5,799 nucleotides of DNA from contig JAZGDZ010000057.1 in the NCBI GenBank assembly GCA_036478235.1, positions 1-5,799 of the forward strand, in the 5' to 3' direction. The stretch comes from JACZWZ01 sp036478235. GTDB lineage: Bacteria; Actinomycetota; Acidimicrobiia; Spongiisociales; UBA11373. The notes beneath the pieces are model-generated. The model ran no database searches and was not told where the DNA came from. It worked only from the letters and a program-made list of their open reading frames with translations. Position 1 is the stretch's first letter. Every line of letters begins with the position of its first letter. This document shows, one piece after another, positions 1 through 5,600 of the stretch. The position numbers were made by a program, and so were the translations under genes.

Positions 1-213
1 TCGCTGACCGACCGCATCGGTCTGTCCACGGCGGCTGTGGCCGGCGCCATCGGAATCGGCCTCACCTACTTCGCCACCACAGTGCTCGCAAGCGCCGACC
101 GTCTGACAGGACCATCACTCCTCCCCATCGGAGGTGCCGTGCTCGAGGCGATCGTCTTCGGCGCCATCGGAGCAGTGACGGGCTTCACCGTTGCCGCCGC
201 TCGCCCTCGGTAG
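1..213 (+). CDS. C-terminal end of a membrane protein, 5' truncated by the window
   Basis: An open frame enters from the left edge and ends at TAG 211-213, leaving 70 residues. Two hydrophobic, small-residue-rich segments are visible, roughly residues 12-31 (AAVAGAIGIGLTYFATTVLA) and 43-66 (rich in I, G, A, V), joined by a short polar loop with ADRLTGP. The tail ends in a positively charged AARPR. This looks like the last two transmembrane helices of a polytopic membrane protein with its C-terminus probably in the cytoplasm. I do not recognise the family and the missing N-terminus prevents assignment. The stop lies 9 bases before the nitroreductase start, so the two are probably co-transcribed. 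Codon bias towards G/C in third positions supports a real gene. Confidence 0.6.
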   Translation, partial: SLTDRIGLSTAAVAGAIGIGLTYFATTVLASADRLTGPSLLPIGGAVLEAIVFGAIGAVTGFTVAAARPR

Positions 214-222
214 GGTGCCTCC

Positions 223-765
223 ATGGGCCGCGTAACTCGTTCTCCAGAAACCTACCGTCGAGTCCGCGGCCTCCGGGTTGTCCGCGCCTATACCGCCGAC
301 CCGATCCCTCGACCCGAGCTGACGGCGACCCTGGAGGCGGCGCGTTGGACCGGCTCCTCGAAGAACGTCCAGGGGTGGGAGTTCATCGTCGTCGAAGGCG
401 AGCAGCTCGACGTGCTCGCCTCGGCCGGACACTTCACCGACCCGGTACGGAACTCCGCAGCCACGATCGCCCTCGTCCTGACGCCCGAAGGAAACGAGTT
501 CGACATCGGCCGAGCAGCCCAAAACATCATGCTGGCTGCGGCTGCCCTCGGGATCGGATCGTGCCCGATCACGCTGCACGATCGCGCCCGAGCCACCGAG
601 GTGTTGCGCCTTCCGGAGGGTTACTCCTGCAGGTACGCGATCGCACTCGGATTCCCCGACGAGGCCGGCGAGGCCGCCATCCGGGCCGACCGCCGCAGCC
701 GCGGGGTGAGCGGACGCAAGGATCTCGGTGAGATCACCCACGACCAGATGTACCGCGCCGACTGA
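223..765 (+). CDS. Nitroreductase family protein (FMN-dependent, small form)
   Basis: This 180-residue protein resembles the short nitroreductases (PF00881), which use FMN and NAD(P)H to reduce nitro compounds, quinones or enones and usually work as dimers. Visible features are the N-terminal RVVRAY stretch (residues 18-23), matching the RxxR/RxY region that contacts FMN phosphate. SSKNVQGWEFIVV (45-57) matches the family's PSxxNxQPW-type flavin segment. FDIGRAAQNIMLAAAALGIGSC (93-114) is the family's long helix and following turn. YAIALGFPDE (138-147) matches the usual GYP-type strand. The C-terminal RSRGVSGRKDLGEITHDQMY resembles the common GRRPLEE..H tail. ATG 223 follows a weak AGGGTG ribosome site just after the upstream stop, suggesting an operon with the membrane protein. 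The substrate cannot be read from sequence. The family is fairly sure; the function is generic. Confidence 0.88.
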   Translation: MGRVTRSPETYRRVRGLRVVRAYTADPIPRPELTATLEAARWTGSSKNVQGWEFIVVEGEQLDVLASAGHFTDPVRNSAATIALVLTPEGNEFDIGRAAQNIMLAAAALGIGSCPITLHDRARATEVLRLPEGYSCRYAIALGFPDEAGEAAIRADRRSRGVSGRKDLGEITHDQMYRAD

Positions 766-821
766 TCCCGCCCGACCCGACGGAACCGCCAGCACCGCCC
801 TGATCTCCAACAGCATCTCCG

Positions 822-843
822 GCACGGGGCCGGCCCGTCGTGC
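822..843. terminator. Possible hairpin between convergent genes
   Basis: ACGGG (824-828) and CCCGT (834-838) form a 5-bp stem around GCCGG. It sits between the nitroreductase stop (765) and the xdhC-like stop (893), which converge. Flanking GCAC (822-825) and GTGC (840-843) offer an alternative pairing. There is no T tract on either strand. Position is the main argument for a terminator, so the call is weak. The rest of the 127-base gap shows nothing else. Confidence 0.25.
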
Positions 844-892
844 GGGAAGAACTCCTCCCGGTTGTGGCCAGCGAGCCCTTTCCGCCCCGCTC

Positions 893-1600
893 TCAGGCCT
901 GACCCCGCCCGGCGGCGACCACCTCCGCCAACACCGACACCGCTATCTCCTGGGGAGTGCGCGACCCGATGTCCAGGCCGATTGGAGCGTGCAGGGGCTC
1001 GATCACCGCGGGAGCCAGACCCGCCTCTGCCAGGCGATCACGCTTGGCAGCCGTGGTCCGGCGTGATCCCAAGGAGCCGACGTACCGGGCCGGACTCTGC
1101 AGGGCCGCCATCAATACCCGATCCTCGAGCCGCGGCTCGTGCAAAAACGACACCACGGAGGTCGCTTCGTCCATCCCCACGGCTTCGAGCATCTCGATCG
1201 GGACCCCGCACCGCACCGAGGCGGCTCCCGGGTACCGGTCGGGCGATGCCAGCCAATCCCGCATGTCCACCACGTGGACGGCGAAGCCGGCGGCGATGGC
1301 CATCGGTACCAGGGCATCGGCGATGGCGATGGCCCCGAGGACGATCAAGCGAGGTGCGGGAAGCACCGGTTCGACGAACCACGTGACCCCGACGACCTCA
1401 CTCGTGATGGGCGTGCCCGATCCGGCCACGGTCACTGCCGAGGTGACGATCTCGGGCGGAGGGGAATCCCCCTCCAGCACCTCGCCGGCGGTGTCCATGA
1501 GCACCGCGGTGCCGGCGTCGGGCCCGCTGATCGCAGTTGCCAGCGCCCCACGCCTGCCGTTGGCCACGAGATCGCGCACCGCGGCGAGAACGTCGCTCAC
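893..1600 (-). CDS. XdhC-family protein, C-terminal (Rossmann) domain gene
   Basis: About 235 residues matching the C-terminal part of XdhC/CoxI proteins, which help insert sulfurated molybdenum cofactor into xanthine/CO dehydrogenase-type enzymes. Signatures are LIVLGAIAIADALV (85-98, the nucleotide-binding turn), GFAVHVVDMRD (105-115), YVGSLGSRR (173-181) and the hallmark HAPIGLDIGSRTPQEIA (204-220) followed by SVLAEVVAAGRG. The turn reads GAIAIA in place of the GAGHIG-type motif of many XdhC proteins, as I recall for CoxI-like relatives. The first 75 residues form an alpha/beta segment (VANGRRGALATAI). I chose GTG at 1600 (GTG at 1603 is equally possible) because it overlaps the stop of the upstream partner as GTGA, indicating translational coupling. 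A longer frame reaching 1813 is only open-frame overlap with that partner. The family is sure; the start is likely. Confidence 0.85.
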   Translation of the reverse strand: MSDVLAAVRDLVANGRRGALATAISGPDAGTAVLMDTAGEVLEGDSPPPEIVTSAVTVAGSGTPITSEVVGVTWFVEPVLPAPRLIVLGAIAIADALVPMAIAAGFAVHVVDMRDWLASPDRYPGAASVRCGVPIEMLEAVGMDEATSVVSFLHEPRLEDRVLMAALQSPARYVGSLGSRRTTAAKRDRLAEAGLAPAVIEPLHAPIGLDIGSRTPQEIAVSVLAEVVAAGRGQA

Positions 1601-1908
1601 CACGGCTGGACGAAGACCTCGATGGTCCCCCCGCAGGCCAGACCCACCTCGAAGGCGTCCGCGTTGGAGACTCCATAGGTGACCGCCTCCGGTTCCCCCG
1701 TCTCGAGGACCCGCAGGGCCCGCAGACGAAGGTCCTCTTCCACGCAGCCCCCACTGACGGACCCATGGGTCTCGCCCTCGGAGGAGACCAGAAAGCGGGA
1801 GCCGGCAGGCCACGGCGACGAACCCCAGGTCCGCACCACGGTTGCCGCGGCAACCCGTCTCCCGGCTGCGATCCAGGCGTCTCTCACGGCAATGGCGTCG
1901 TCGAGCAC
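1597..1908 (-). CDS. XdhC/CoxI N-terminal domain protein (short, stand-alone)
   Basis: A 103-residue protein that is essentially the XdhC_CoxI N-terminal domain. It starts LDDAIAVRDAWIAAGRR (helix), then VAAATVVRTWGSSPWPAGSR (19-38) and SVSGGCVEEDL (50-60). Next come YGVSNADAFEVGLACGGTIEVFV (78-100) and the stop. The two conserved cysteine motifs SGGCVE (C55) and GLACGG (C92) are intact; in the family this domain is tied to handling the Mo-cofactor or its sulfur. GTG 1908 was chosen because family similarity begins there. The frame stays open upstream to 2115, but that extension is Arg-rich, low in complexity and unlike the family; no clear ribosome site was found. It overlaps the Rossmann-domain gene by 4 bases, so the two probably act as a complex replacing the usual fused protein. 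A single-base sequencing error splitting one gene is the alternative. Confidence 0.8.
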   Translation of the reverse strand: MLDDAIAVRDAWIAAGRRVAAATVVRTWGSSPWPAGSRFLVSSEGETHGSVSGGCVEEDLRLRALRVLETGEPEAVTYGVSNADAFEVGLACGGTIEVFVQPW

Positions 1909-1953
1909 GGGCCGAAGTCTATGGCCGCGGCGGCCCGGGGCGGTAAGTGCCGC

Positions 1954-1968
1954 CGATCCGGCGGATCG
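1954..1968. promoter_or_regulatory. Short palindrome in a divergent intergenic region
   Basis: CGATCC (1954-1959) and GGATCG (1963-1968) form a perfect inverted repeat around GGC. It lies in the 169-base gap between the divergent xdhC pair (start 1908) and the glycoside hydrolase (start 2078), where promoters for both must lie. It could be an operator or a chance GC-rich palindrome. No convincing -35/-10 pair was identified. Confidence 0.25.
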
Positions 1969-2077
1969 AACCCGGCGTCGTCGCCTCCTCGACCAGGCGA
2001 AGCGCAGGGATCGGTCCGGGCCTATCCTCGCCATCGCGTGGGCCCGCCGCAGCCAGATCGAGGCACCTGAGAGAACC

Positions 2078-3643
2078 ATGCCGACCCGTCCAAATCGCGG
2101 CCTCGACGTTTTCAACGGGAGGGGCCGCCGCAGCGCCGGCTACCGGGTGCGACGCGCCCGCTTCTTCAGGAACCTGCTGAAACTGCTGGCGGTGCCCGCT
2201 GTCATCATCGGCTTGATCGCCGGCTTCGTCATGGTTCGCGACATGCTCGAGCCGGAAACGAACCACCTGGCGATACTCGGCTACGAGGGCGAGGCTCTCA
2301 CCGGAGCCCACGTCATCGCGGACAACGGGCGGGACGCGATGAGTGTCGAAGGCGGAAGCGCCTTCCTCGTGTTCGACACGCCGGCAACGATCCGGGTCGA
2401 GGCCCGCGGCTACAAGACGGCAACCTACAACGTGCAGGGCCTTCCCACGGAGGGGCCGTTGTACCTTCAGATGGAGCCTCTGGTCCTGCAAGGGCGAGTC
2501 ACCGACATTCACGGCAACGGAGTTGTCGGGGCGCAGGTGCGCATCGGCGACCAGGAGGTCGAGACCGTGGAGTTCGGCTCCTTCGAGATCGTCGCCGCCG
2601 TGCCGGGCATGGTCGAGATAACCAAGCAGACCTGGCAGGCGACGTCATTCGAGTGGGGCGGTGAATCCGGCCGGGTCGACGTCGATTTGGAGCCCTTCAT
2701 CGTCAAGGGGATCCGCATCTTCGGCTACGACACCACCGACTCGGAATATGCCGAATTGCTGCGGATGGCCGACGAGACCGTTCTAAACGCCTTCGCCTTC
2801 GATACGAAGAACGAGTTCGGAGAGCTCATGTACCTCTCCGAGAACGAGCAGGCCTTCGTGATGGAGGCGATCATCAACAAGTACGACGTCCACGAACGCC
2901 TCGCCCTGGCCAAGGAGCACGGCCTCTACACCATCACCCGAATCGTCACCTTCCAGGACGAGTTCAGTGCCAAGCACCACCCGGACCAGGCCGTCCTCAA
3001 CATCGCAACGGGTGAACCGTGGCGGACCTGGCAGGGCATCGGGTGGATGGATCCGAGCGACCGGGCCGCGTGGGAATACCCGATAGCCCTCGGCGTCGAG
3101 GCATGCCGCTTCGGCTTCGACGAAGTCCAGTTCGACTACGTCCGGTTCCCGTCCGACGGCGACCTGTCGACGACCGTCTACGACGATCCCGACGTGACCG
3201 ACCCGGCGGTCAGGGTCGCCTATATCGCCGAGTTCTTGACGACCGCCCGGGAGCGGATCAACGCCGAAGGATGCGCCGTCTCGGTCGATCTCTTCTCGAT
3301 AATCCTGTCCGTGCAGAACGAGCAGGGAATCGGCCAGAAGATCGAGGAACTCTCCTGGACGGTAGATGCGCTGAGCCCGATGATCTACCCGAGCCACTAC
3401 TCCTCCGGTTGGCTCGATCTGCCCAACCCCAACGACTACCCGAGCGAGGTGATCGGCGAGGCGCTCGAGAAGGGCGTCGTCCGGCTCGAGGGCGGGGCCC
3501 ACATGCGGCCGTGGCTGCAGGCGTTCAACTGGACGGCAGACCAGGTGCTCGAAGCCATCGCCACCGCCGACGAGTTCGGCATGGGGTGGCTGCTGTGGAA
3601 CTCCCAGAGCGAGTTCGAGCAGGAGTGGATCCCGGCCAAGTAG
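2078..3643 (+). CDS. Membrane-anchored putative glycoside hydrolase (DUF4015 type)
   Basis: A 521-residue protein. Residues 1-32 are basic (RRARFFRN). Residues 33-53 are one hydrophobic helix (LLKLLAVPAVIIGLIAGFVMV), predicted as a signal anchor that places the rest outside. Residues 64-132 and 135-205 look like two beta-sandwich segments of the carboxypeptidase-regulatory/PEGA sort (IRVEARGYKTATYNV; LQGRVTDIHGNGVVGAQVRIGD). From about 208 the putative glycosidase domain (DUF4015, PF13200) begins with VKGIRIFGYDT. It includes WMDPSDRAAWEY (323-334), the hallmark GFDEVQFDYVRFPSDG (346-361), VSVDLF (401-406), LSPMIYPSHY (432-441), RPWLQAFNW (478-486) and GWLLWNS (503-509). These are TIM-barrel strand ends; E349 and D353 are candidate acids. 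ATG 2078 was chosen for GAGAGA just upstream and because the anchor follows; the open frame further 5' overlaps the xdhC genes. The substrate is unknown, probably a polysaccharide. Transcribed alone. Confidence 0.88.
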   Translation: MPTRPNRGLDVFNGRGRRSAGYRVRRARFFRNLLKLLAVPAVIIGLIAGFVMVRDMLEPETNHLAILGYEGEALTGAHVIADNGRDAMSVEGGSAFLVFDTPATIRVEARGYKTATYNVQGLPTEGPLYLQMEPLVLQGRVTDIHGNGVVGAQVRIGDQEVETVEFGSFEIVAAVPGMVEITKQTWQATSFEWGGESGRVDVDLEPFIVKGIRIFGYDTTDSEYAELLRMADETVLNAFAFDTKNEFGELMYLSENEQAFVMEAIINKYDVHERLALAKEHGLYTITRIVTFQDEFSAKHHPDQAVLNIATGEPWRTWQGIGWMDPSDRAAWEYPIALGVEACRFGFDEVQFDYVRFPSDGDLSTTVYDDPDVTDPAVRVAYIAEFLTTARERINAEGCAVSVDLFSIILSVQNEQGIGQKIEELSWTVDALSPMIYPSHYSSGWLDLPNPNDYPSEVIGEALEKGVVRLEGGAHMRPWLQAFNWTADQVLEAIATADEFGMGWLLWNSQSEFEQEWIPAK

Positions 3644-3654
3644 CCGGCCTCAAG

Positions 3655-3668
3655 AAAGAGGGCGCGCC
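3655..3668 (+). repeat. 14-base direct repeat, copy 1
   Basis: AAAGAGGGCGCGCC here recurs exactly at 3748-3761, 93 bases on, within the same convergent gap. The copy contains the palindrome GGCGCGCC. Its CGCGCC (3663-3668) can also pair with GGCGCG (3673-3678) across the loop GATG. Confidence 0.6.
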
Positions 3669-3684
3669 GATGGGCGCGAACTCG

Positions 3685-3713
3685 GCGGCCTGGGGCTGGG
3701 GCCCCCGGGCCGC
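3685..3713. terminator. Strong GC hairpin, probable bidirectional terminator
   Basis: GCGGCCTGGGG (3685-3695) pairs with CCCCGGGCCGC (3703-3713) over 11 positions with one G-U on the plus strand and a 7-base loop. It lies 41 bases after the glycoside hydrolase stop (3643) and 87 bases beyond the hydrolase stop on the opposite strand (3801). There is no T tract, which is common for hairpins at gene ends in GC-rich actinobacteria. Termination is inferred from position and stem strength. Confidence 0.5.
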
Positions 3714-3746
3714 ACAGCGATGAGCCGTAAGGCGAAGAGCCATGAA

Positions 3747-3780
3747 CAAAGAGGGCGCGCCTATTTACGGACGCTCTTTG
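3747..3780. terminator. Hairpin downstream of the minus-strand hydrolase, containing repeat copy 2
   Basis: CAAAGAG (3747-3753) and CTCTTTG (3774-3780) form a perfect 7-bp stem around a 20-base loop. On the minus strand it starts about 20 bases after the hydrolase stop, and the 3' arm reads CTCTTTGTT, which is T-rich for this window. The left arm and loop hold the second copy of the 14-base repeat (3748-3761). A terminator for the minus-strand transcript is plausible. Confidence 0.4.
3748..3761 (+). repeat. 14-base direct repeat, copy 2
   Basis: Exact second copy of AAAGAGGGCGCGCC (first at 3655-3668). Similarity does not extend on either side, so this is a short shared block, not a recent long duplication. 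Confidence 0.6.
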
Positions 3781-3800
3781 GCGTGCAGGCTGCAGGATCA

Positions 3801-4619
3801 CTACAGCTGCAGGGTCATGCCCTCGTAGGCGGCATCGGCCAGAGGGAAGACGGAGCGTGCCTGACCCCGGATCCGATCTATCTCGCCGTCCGACCGATCT
3901 GGATCGTGGCTGGTCAGCACGAGGCGATTGACGCCGGCATCCCTGGCGGCGACCGTTGCCGACTCCCACGTGCTGTGACCCCAGTCCTTGCGAGACGCTT
4001 GGTGCTCTTCCGGGGTGTACTGGGCGTCGTGGATGAGGACGTCGGCCCCTGCGGCGAGAGACGTGATAGCAGCGTCGGCCTCGGCATCGCCTGCCTCATG
4101 ATCCGTGGCGACGACCACCGAGCGTGCCGGCCCGTCGAGCCGGTAGGCAACGACACCCTGGGGGTGGATCCCCCGAGTGTGCCGGAGCCGGACCGGTCCC
4201 ACGGAGACCGGCCCCCCGATGTCGTGGAATGAGACGGTGGCGGAGACCTCTTCGAGCGACACCGGCCACCACGGGGGTCGGATCACCCGCCCCAAGGTCT
4301 CCCGGACTCCCTCGTCGCGATACCGCGGACCGTGAAAGGAGATCTGGTTGCCCGGCTCGAAGAGGGGGAGGAACACCGGCAGACCCTGGATGTGGTCCCA
4401 GTGGTAGTGGGTGAAGAACACGGAATACCGGCGCGGGCCGCCTTCTGCCGCCTCCTGCTGCAGCGTCCGAAGTCCGGTGCCGCAGTCGATCACCAGGTGG
4501 TGACCCGGCTCGACCTCGACTTCGAAGCAGGTCGTGTTGCCGCCGTAGCGGCGGTAGGCCTCTCCGGCGACGGCCATGGAGCCCCGGCAGCCCAGAACGC
4601 GCAGCGCGAGATCATCCAT
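3801..4619 (-). CDS. MBL-fold metallo-hydrolase (class-II phosphodiesterase-like superfamily branch)
   Basis: A 272-residue metallo-beta-lactamase-fold enzyme. It opens LRVLGCRGSMAV and RYGGNTTCFEVEV, then LVIDCGTGLR (42-51). The metal motif is THYHWDHIQG (70-79), an intact HxHxDH with H71, H73, D75 and H76. Further likely ligands are H152 (IHPQGVVAYR), D173 (ATDHE) and H238 (LTSHDPDRSD); IHDAQYTPEE (196-205) and DWGHSTWES (212-220) are typical of this branch. It should be a cytoplasmic, two-metal hydrolase of a phosphodiester or similar bond; the substrate is not readable. No signal peptide is seen. ATG 4619 was chosen for the GGTGGGGG upstream; GTG 4646 would add nine unconserved residues. 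It lies downstream of the cNMP-binding gene on the same strand, separated by 376 bases holding two structured repeats, so it may have its own promoter. The family is sure; the substrate is unknown. Confidence 0.88.
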   Translation of the reverse strand: MDDLALRVLGCRGSMAVAGEAYRRYGGNTTCFEVEVEPGHHLVIDCGTGLRTLQQEAAEGGPRRYSVFFTHYHWDHIQGLPVFLPLFEPGNQISFHGPRYRDEGVRETLGRVIRPPWWPVSLEEVSATVSFHDIGGPVSVGPVRLRHTRGIHPQGVVAYRLDGPARSVVVATDHEAGDAEADAAITSLAAGADVLIHDAQYTPEEHQASRKDWGHSTWESATVAARDAGVNRLVLTSHDPDRSDGEIDRIRGQARSVFPLADAAYEGMTLQL

Positions 4620-4708
4620 CGGTGCCCCCACCGCCAGCCCGGACACGCCGAATGGCGGACATCAGAATCGGATGCCCCGACCAGCAACGTTTGCCGCGTT
4701 CAGGACGT

Positions 4709-4724
4709 CCAGTGACGCCACTGG
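4709..4724. promoter_or_regulatory. 16-base palindrome upstream of the hydrolase
   Basis: CCAGTG (4709-4714) and CACTGG (4719-4724) are perfect inverted halves around ACGC, 90 bases upstream of the hydrolase start at 4619. The left half with CGCC recurs at 4835-4840 in front of the next repeat copy, so it may be the edge of a longer duplicated unit. It could be an operator or an RNA hairpin. Confidence 0.35.
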
Positions 4725-4742
4725 CTGTGTCCTCGTCCTCGA

Positions 4743-4822
4743 CGTAGTGGGCTGCGCCGCCCGTAGGGCGGCACGTACATGCGGAGGTGCTTCGGGGCCG
4801 AGCAGGACCCGAACGCCGGAGC
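4743..4822 (+). repeat. Structured two-hairpin repeat, copy A
   Basis: Starts CGTAG. Hairpin 1 is GCCGCCC (4756-4762), loop GTA, GGGCGGC (4766-4772). A 13-base linker follows. Hairpin 2 is GGTG (4786-4789), bulged C, TTCGGG (4791-4796), an 11-base loop, CCCGAA (4808-4813) and CGCC (4814-4817). It ends GGAGC. The left flank (CCAGTG..CGCC..TCCT) is shared with copy B, giving a tandem period of about 126 bases. Strand refers to the written orientation; transcription could be from either side. Confidence 0.85.
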
Positions 4823-4868
4823 TAAGCCAACAGCCCAGTGCGCCTTCGTCCTGCGTCCTTGCCAGAGA

Positions 4869-4947
4869 CGTAGCACTCTGCGTCGCCCGCAGGCGACACA
4901 TCCGTGCGGAGGCGCTTCGGGGCCGAGTAGGACCCGAACGCCGGAGC
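4869..4947 (+). repeat. Structured two-hairpin repeat, copy B
   Basis: Starts CGTAG. Hairpin 1 is GTCGCC (4882-4887) and GGCGAC (4892-4897): the second pair is T-A where the other copies have C-G, a compensated change. Linker length is the same as in copy A. Hairpin 2 is GGCG (4911-4914), bulged C, TTCGGG (4916-4921), an 11-base loop, CCCGAA (4933-4938) and CGCC (4939-4942). It ends GGAGC. It lies about 50 bases past the end of the cNMP-binding gene. Confidence 0.85.
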
Positions 4948-4995
4948 CAGACCCCTGCCTCGCCCTCAACATCGCCAACGTTACCGGACAGGGCA

Positions 4996-5415
4996 TTAGT
5001 CGGACAGGGCGGCGTCTGTGTCACGCAGCCTGCGAGCGAGCTCGGCCATCATCTTGACGCCGATCTCGGGATGATTCTTGATGAGGGCCTTCAGATCCCA
5101 CTGGGTGATCGCCAAGCAGCTGGTCTCGTCGGTGGCCACGACCTCGGCCGTCCGCGGAGTGTCCTCGAGCAGCAAGGCCATTTCGCCGAAATAGTCGCCC
5201 GGTCCGAACTCGGCGAGCAGCTTGTCACCCTTGCGGACCTCTGCCTTCCCCGTGAGTACCAGATAGAAGCCGCGCCCCCCTTCGTGGCCTTCACGGATGA
5301 TCGAGTCGCCGGCCGCAAACGAGCGCTCCTTGGCGGTGGCAAGAATGCTCTCGATCTCCCTGTCGCTGAATCCGGCGAACAGCGTCGTCCGCTTGAGGAA
5401 ATCCGCTCGATCCAT
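4996..5415 (-). CDS. Stand-alone cyclic-nucleotide-binding (CRP-type sensor) domain protein
   Basis: A 139-residue protein consisting of one cNMP-binding domain. The N-terminal helix MDRADFLKRTTLFAGFSDRE precedes the beta-roll: FAAGDSIIREGHEGGRGFYLVLTGKAEV (33-60), then the phosphate-binding cassette GPGDYFGEMALL (71-82) with PRTAEVVA (87-94). The family's key residues are present: G77-E78 of FGE and R88-T89-A90 of PRTA, so ligand binding is likely; cAMP versus cGMP cannot be told. A C-terminal helix (IKNHPEIGVKMMAELARRLRDTD) follows, then TAA 4996-4998. There is no helix-turn-helix, so it is not a full CRP/FNR transcription factor and probably acts through a partner. ATG 5415 was chosen for the strong GGTGGAGG upstream and because family similarity starts there; the frame is open to 5481. 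A palindrome and two structured repeats lie upstream. Confidence 0.88.
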   Translation of the reverse strand: MDRADFLKRTTLFAGFSDREIESILATAKERSFAAGDSIIREGHEGGRGFYLVLTGKAEVRKGDKLLAEFGPGDYFGEMALLLEDTPRTAEVVATDETSCLAITQWDLKALIKNHPEIGVKMMAELARRLRDTDAALSD

Positions 5416-5464
5416 GTCCTCCACCTGGTCCGCCGGGAACACCACGATATCCGATGGGGAGCAC

Positions 5465-5483
5465 CCGTGCGGTGGGCGCACGG
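5465..5483. promoter_or_regulatory. 19-base inverted repeat upstream of the cNMP-binding gene
   Basis: CCGTGCG (5465-5471) and CGCACGG (5477-5483) are perfect 7-base arms around GTGGG, ending 50 bases before ATG 5415. It could be an operator near the promoter or a leader hairpin. It does not match the classical TGTGA-N6-TCACA CRP site, and the adjacent protein has no DNA-binding domain, so any regulator is another protein. Confidence 0.4.
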
Positions 5484-5529
5484 CCCGGTGATGCCCCAGA
5501 AGTCTGCTGAGTGATGCCGTTGCTCAGAT

Positions 5530-5600
5530 CGTAGGGAACTGCGCCGCCAGAGGCGGCACGTCCATGCGGAGGCGCTTCGAGGCCGGATAGGACCCGAACG
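5530..5600 (+). repeat. Structured two-hairpin repeat, copy C
   Basis: Starts CGTAG. Hairpin 1 is GCCGCC (5543-5548), loop AGA, GGCGGC (5552-5557). Linker length is as in A and B. Hairpin 2 has TTCGAG (5576-5581) opposite CCCGAA (5593-5598), leaving one A-C mismatch. The outer CGCC arm is lost because the copy runs straight into copy D at CGTAG. This is the most decayed copy, lying about 115 bases upstream of the cNMP gene start. Confidence 0.82.

Noticed and set aside
115..825. Long minus-strand frame opposite the nitroreductase
   Set aside because: It is a GC-rich antisense shadow of a clear family protein, with low-complexity composition and no recognisable motif.
1679..2077. 133-residue N-terminal extension of the glycoside hydrolase frame
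   Set aside because: It overlaps the xdhC genes on the other strand, is Arg/Pro-rich without family features, and would bury the signal anchor internally. ATG 2078 with its ribosome site is better.
2783..3502. 239-residue minus-strand frame inside the glycoside hydrolase
   Set aside because: Acidic/Val-Gly-rich antisense translation of a conserved coding region; no motif of its own.
3019..3723. 234-residue plus-strand frame in a second phase of the glycoside hydrolase
   Set aside because: Arg/Pro-rich frame-shifted shadow typical of GC-rich genes, covering the conserved catalytic barrel.
4985..5010. 10-base direct repeat CGGACAGGGC around the cNMP gene stop
   Set aside because: Two short copies 16 bases apart, one inside the gene's last codons; too short to claim target-site duplication or regulation.
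4662..5024. Minus-strand frames encoding repeated VRVLLGPEAPPH peptides
   Set aside because: The peptide repeats are translations of the structured repeat copies. They fall in different frames between copies, and the base changes follow stem pairing, not codon position.
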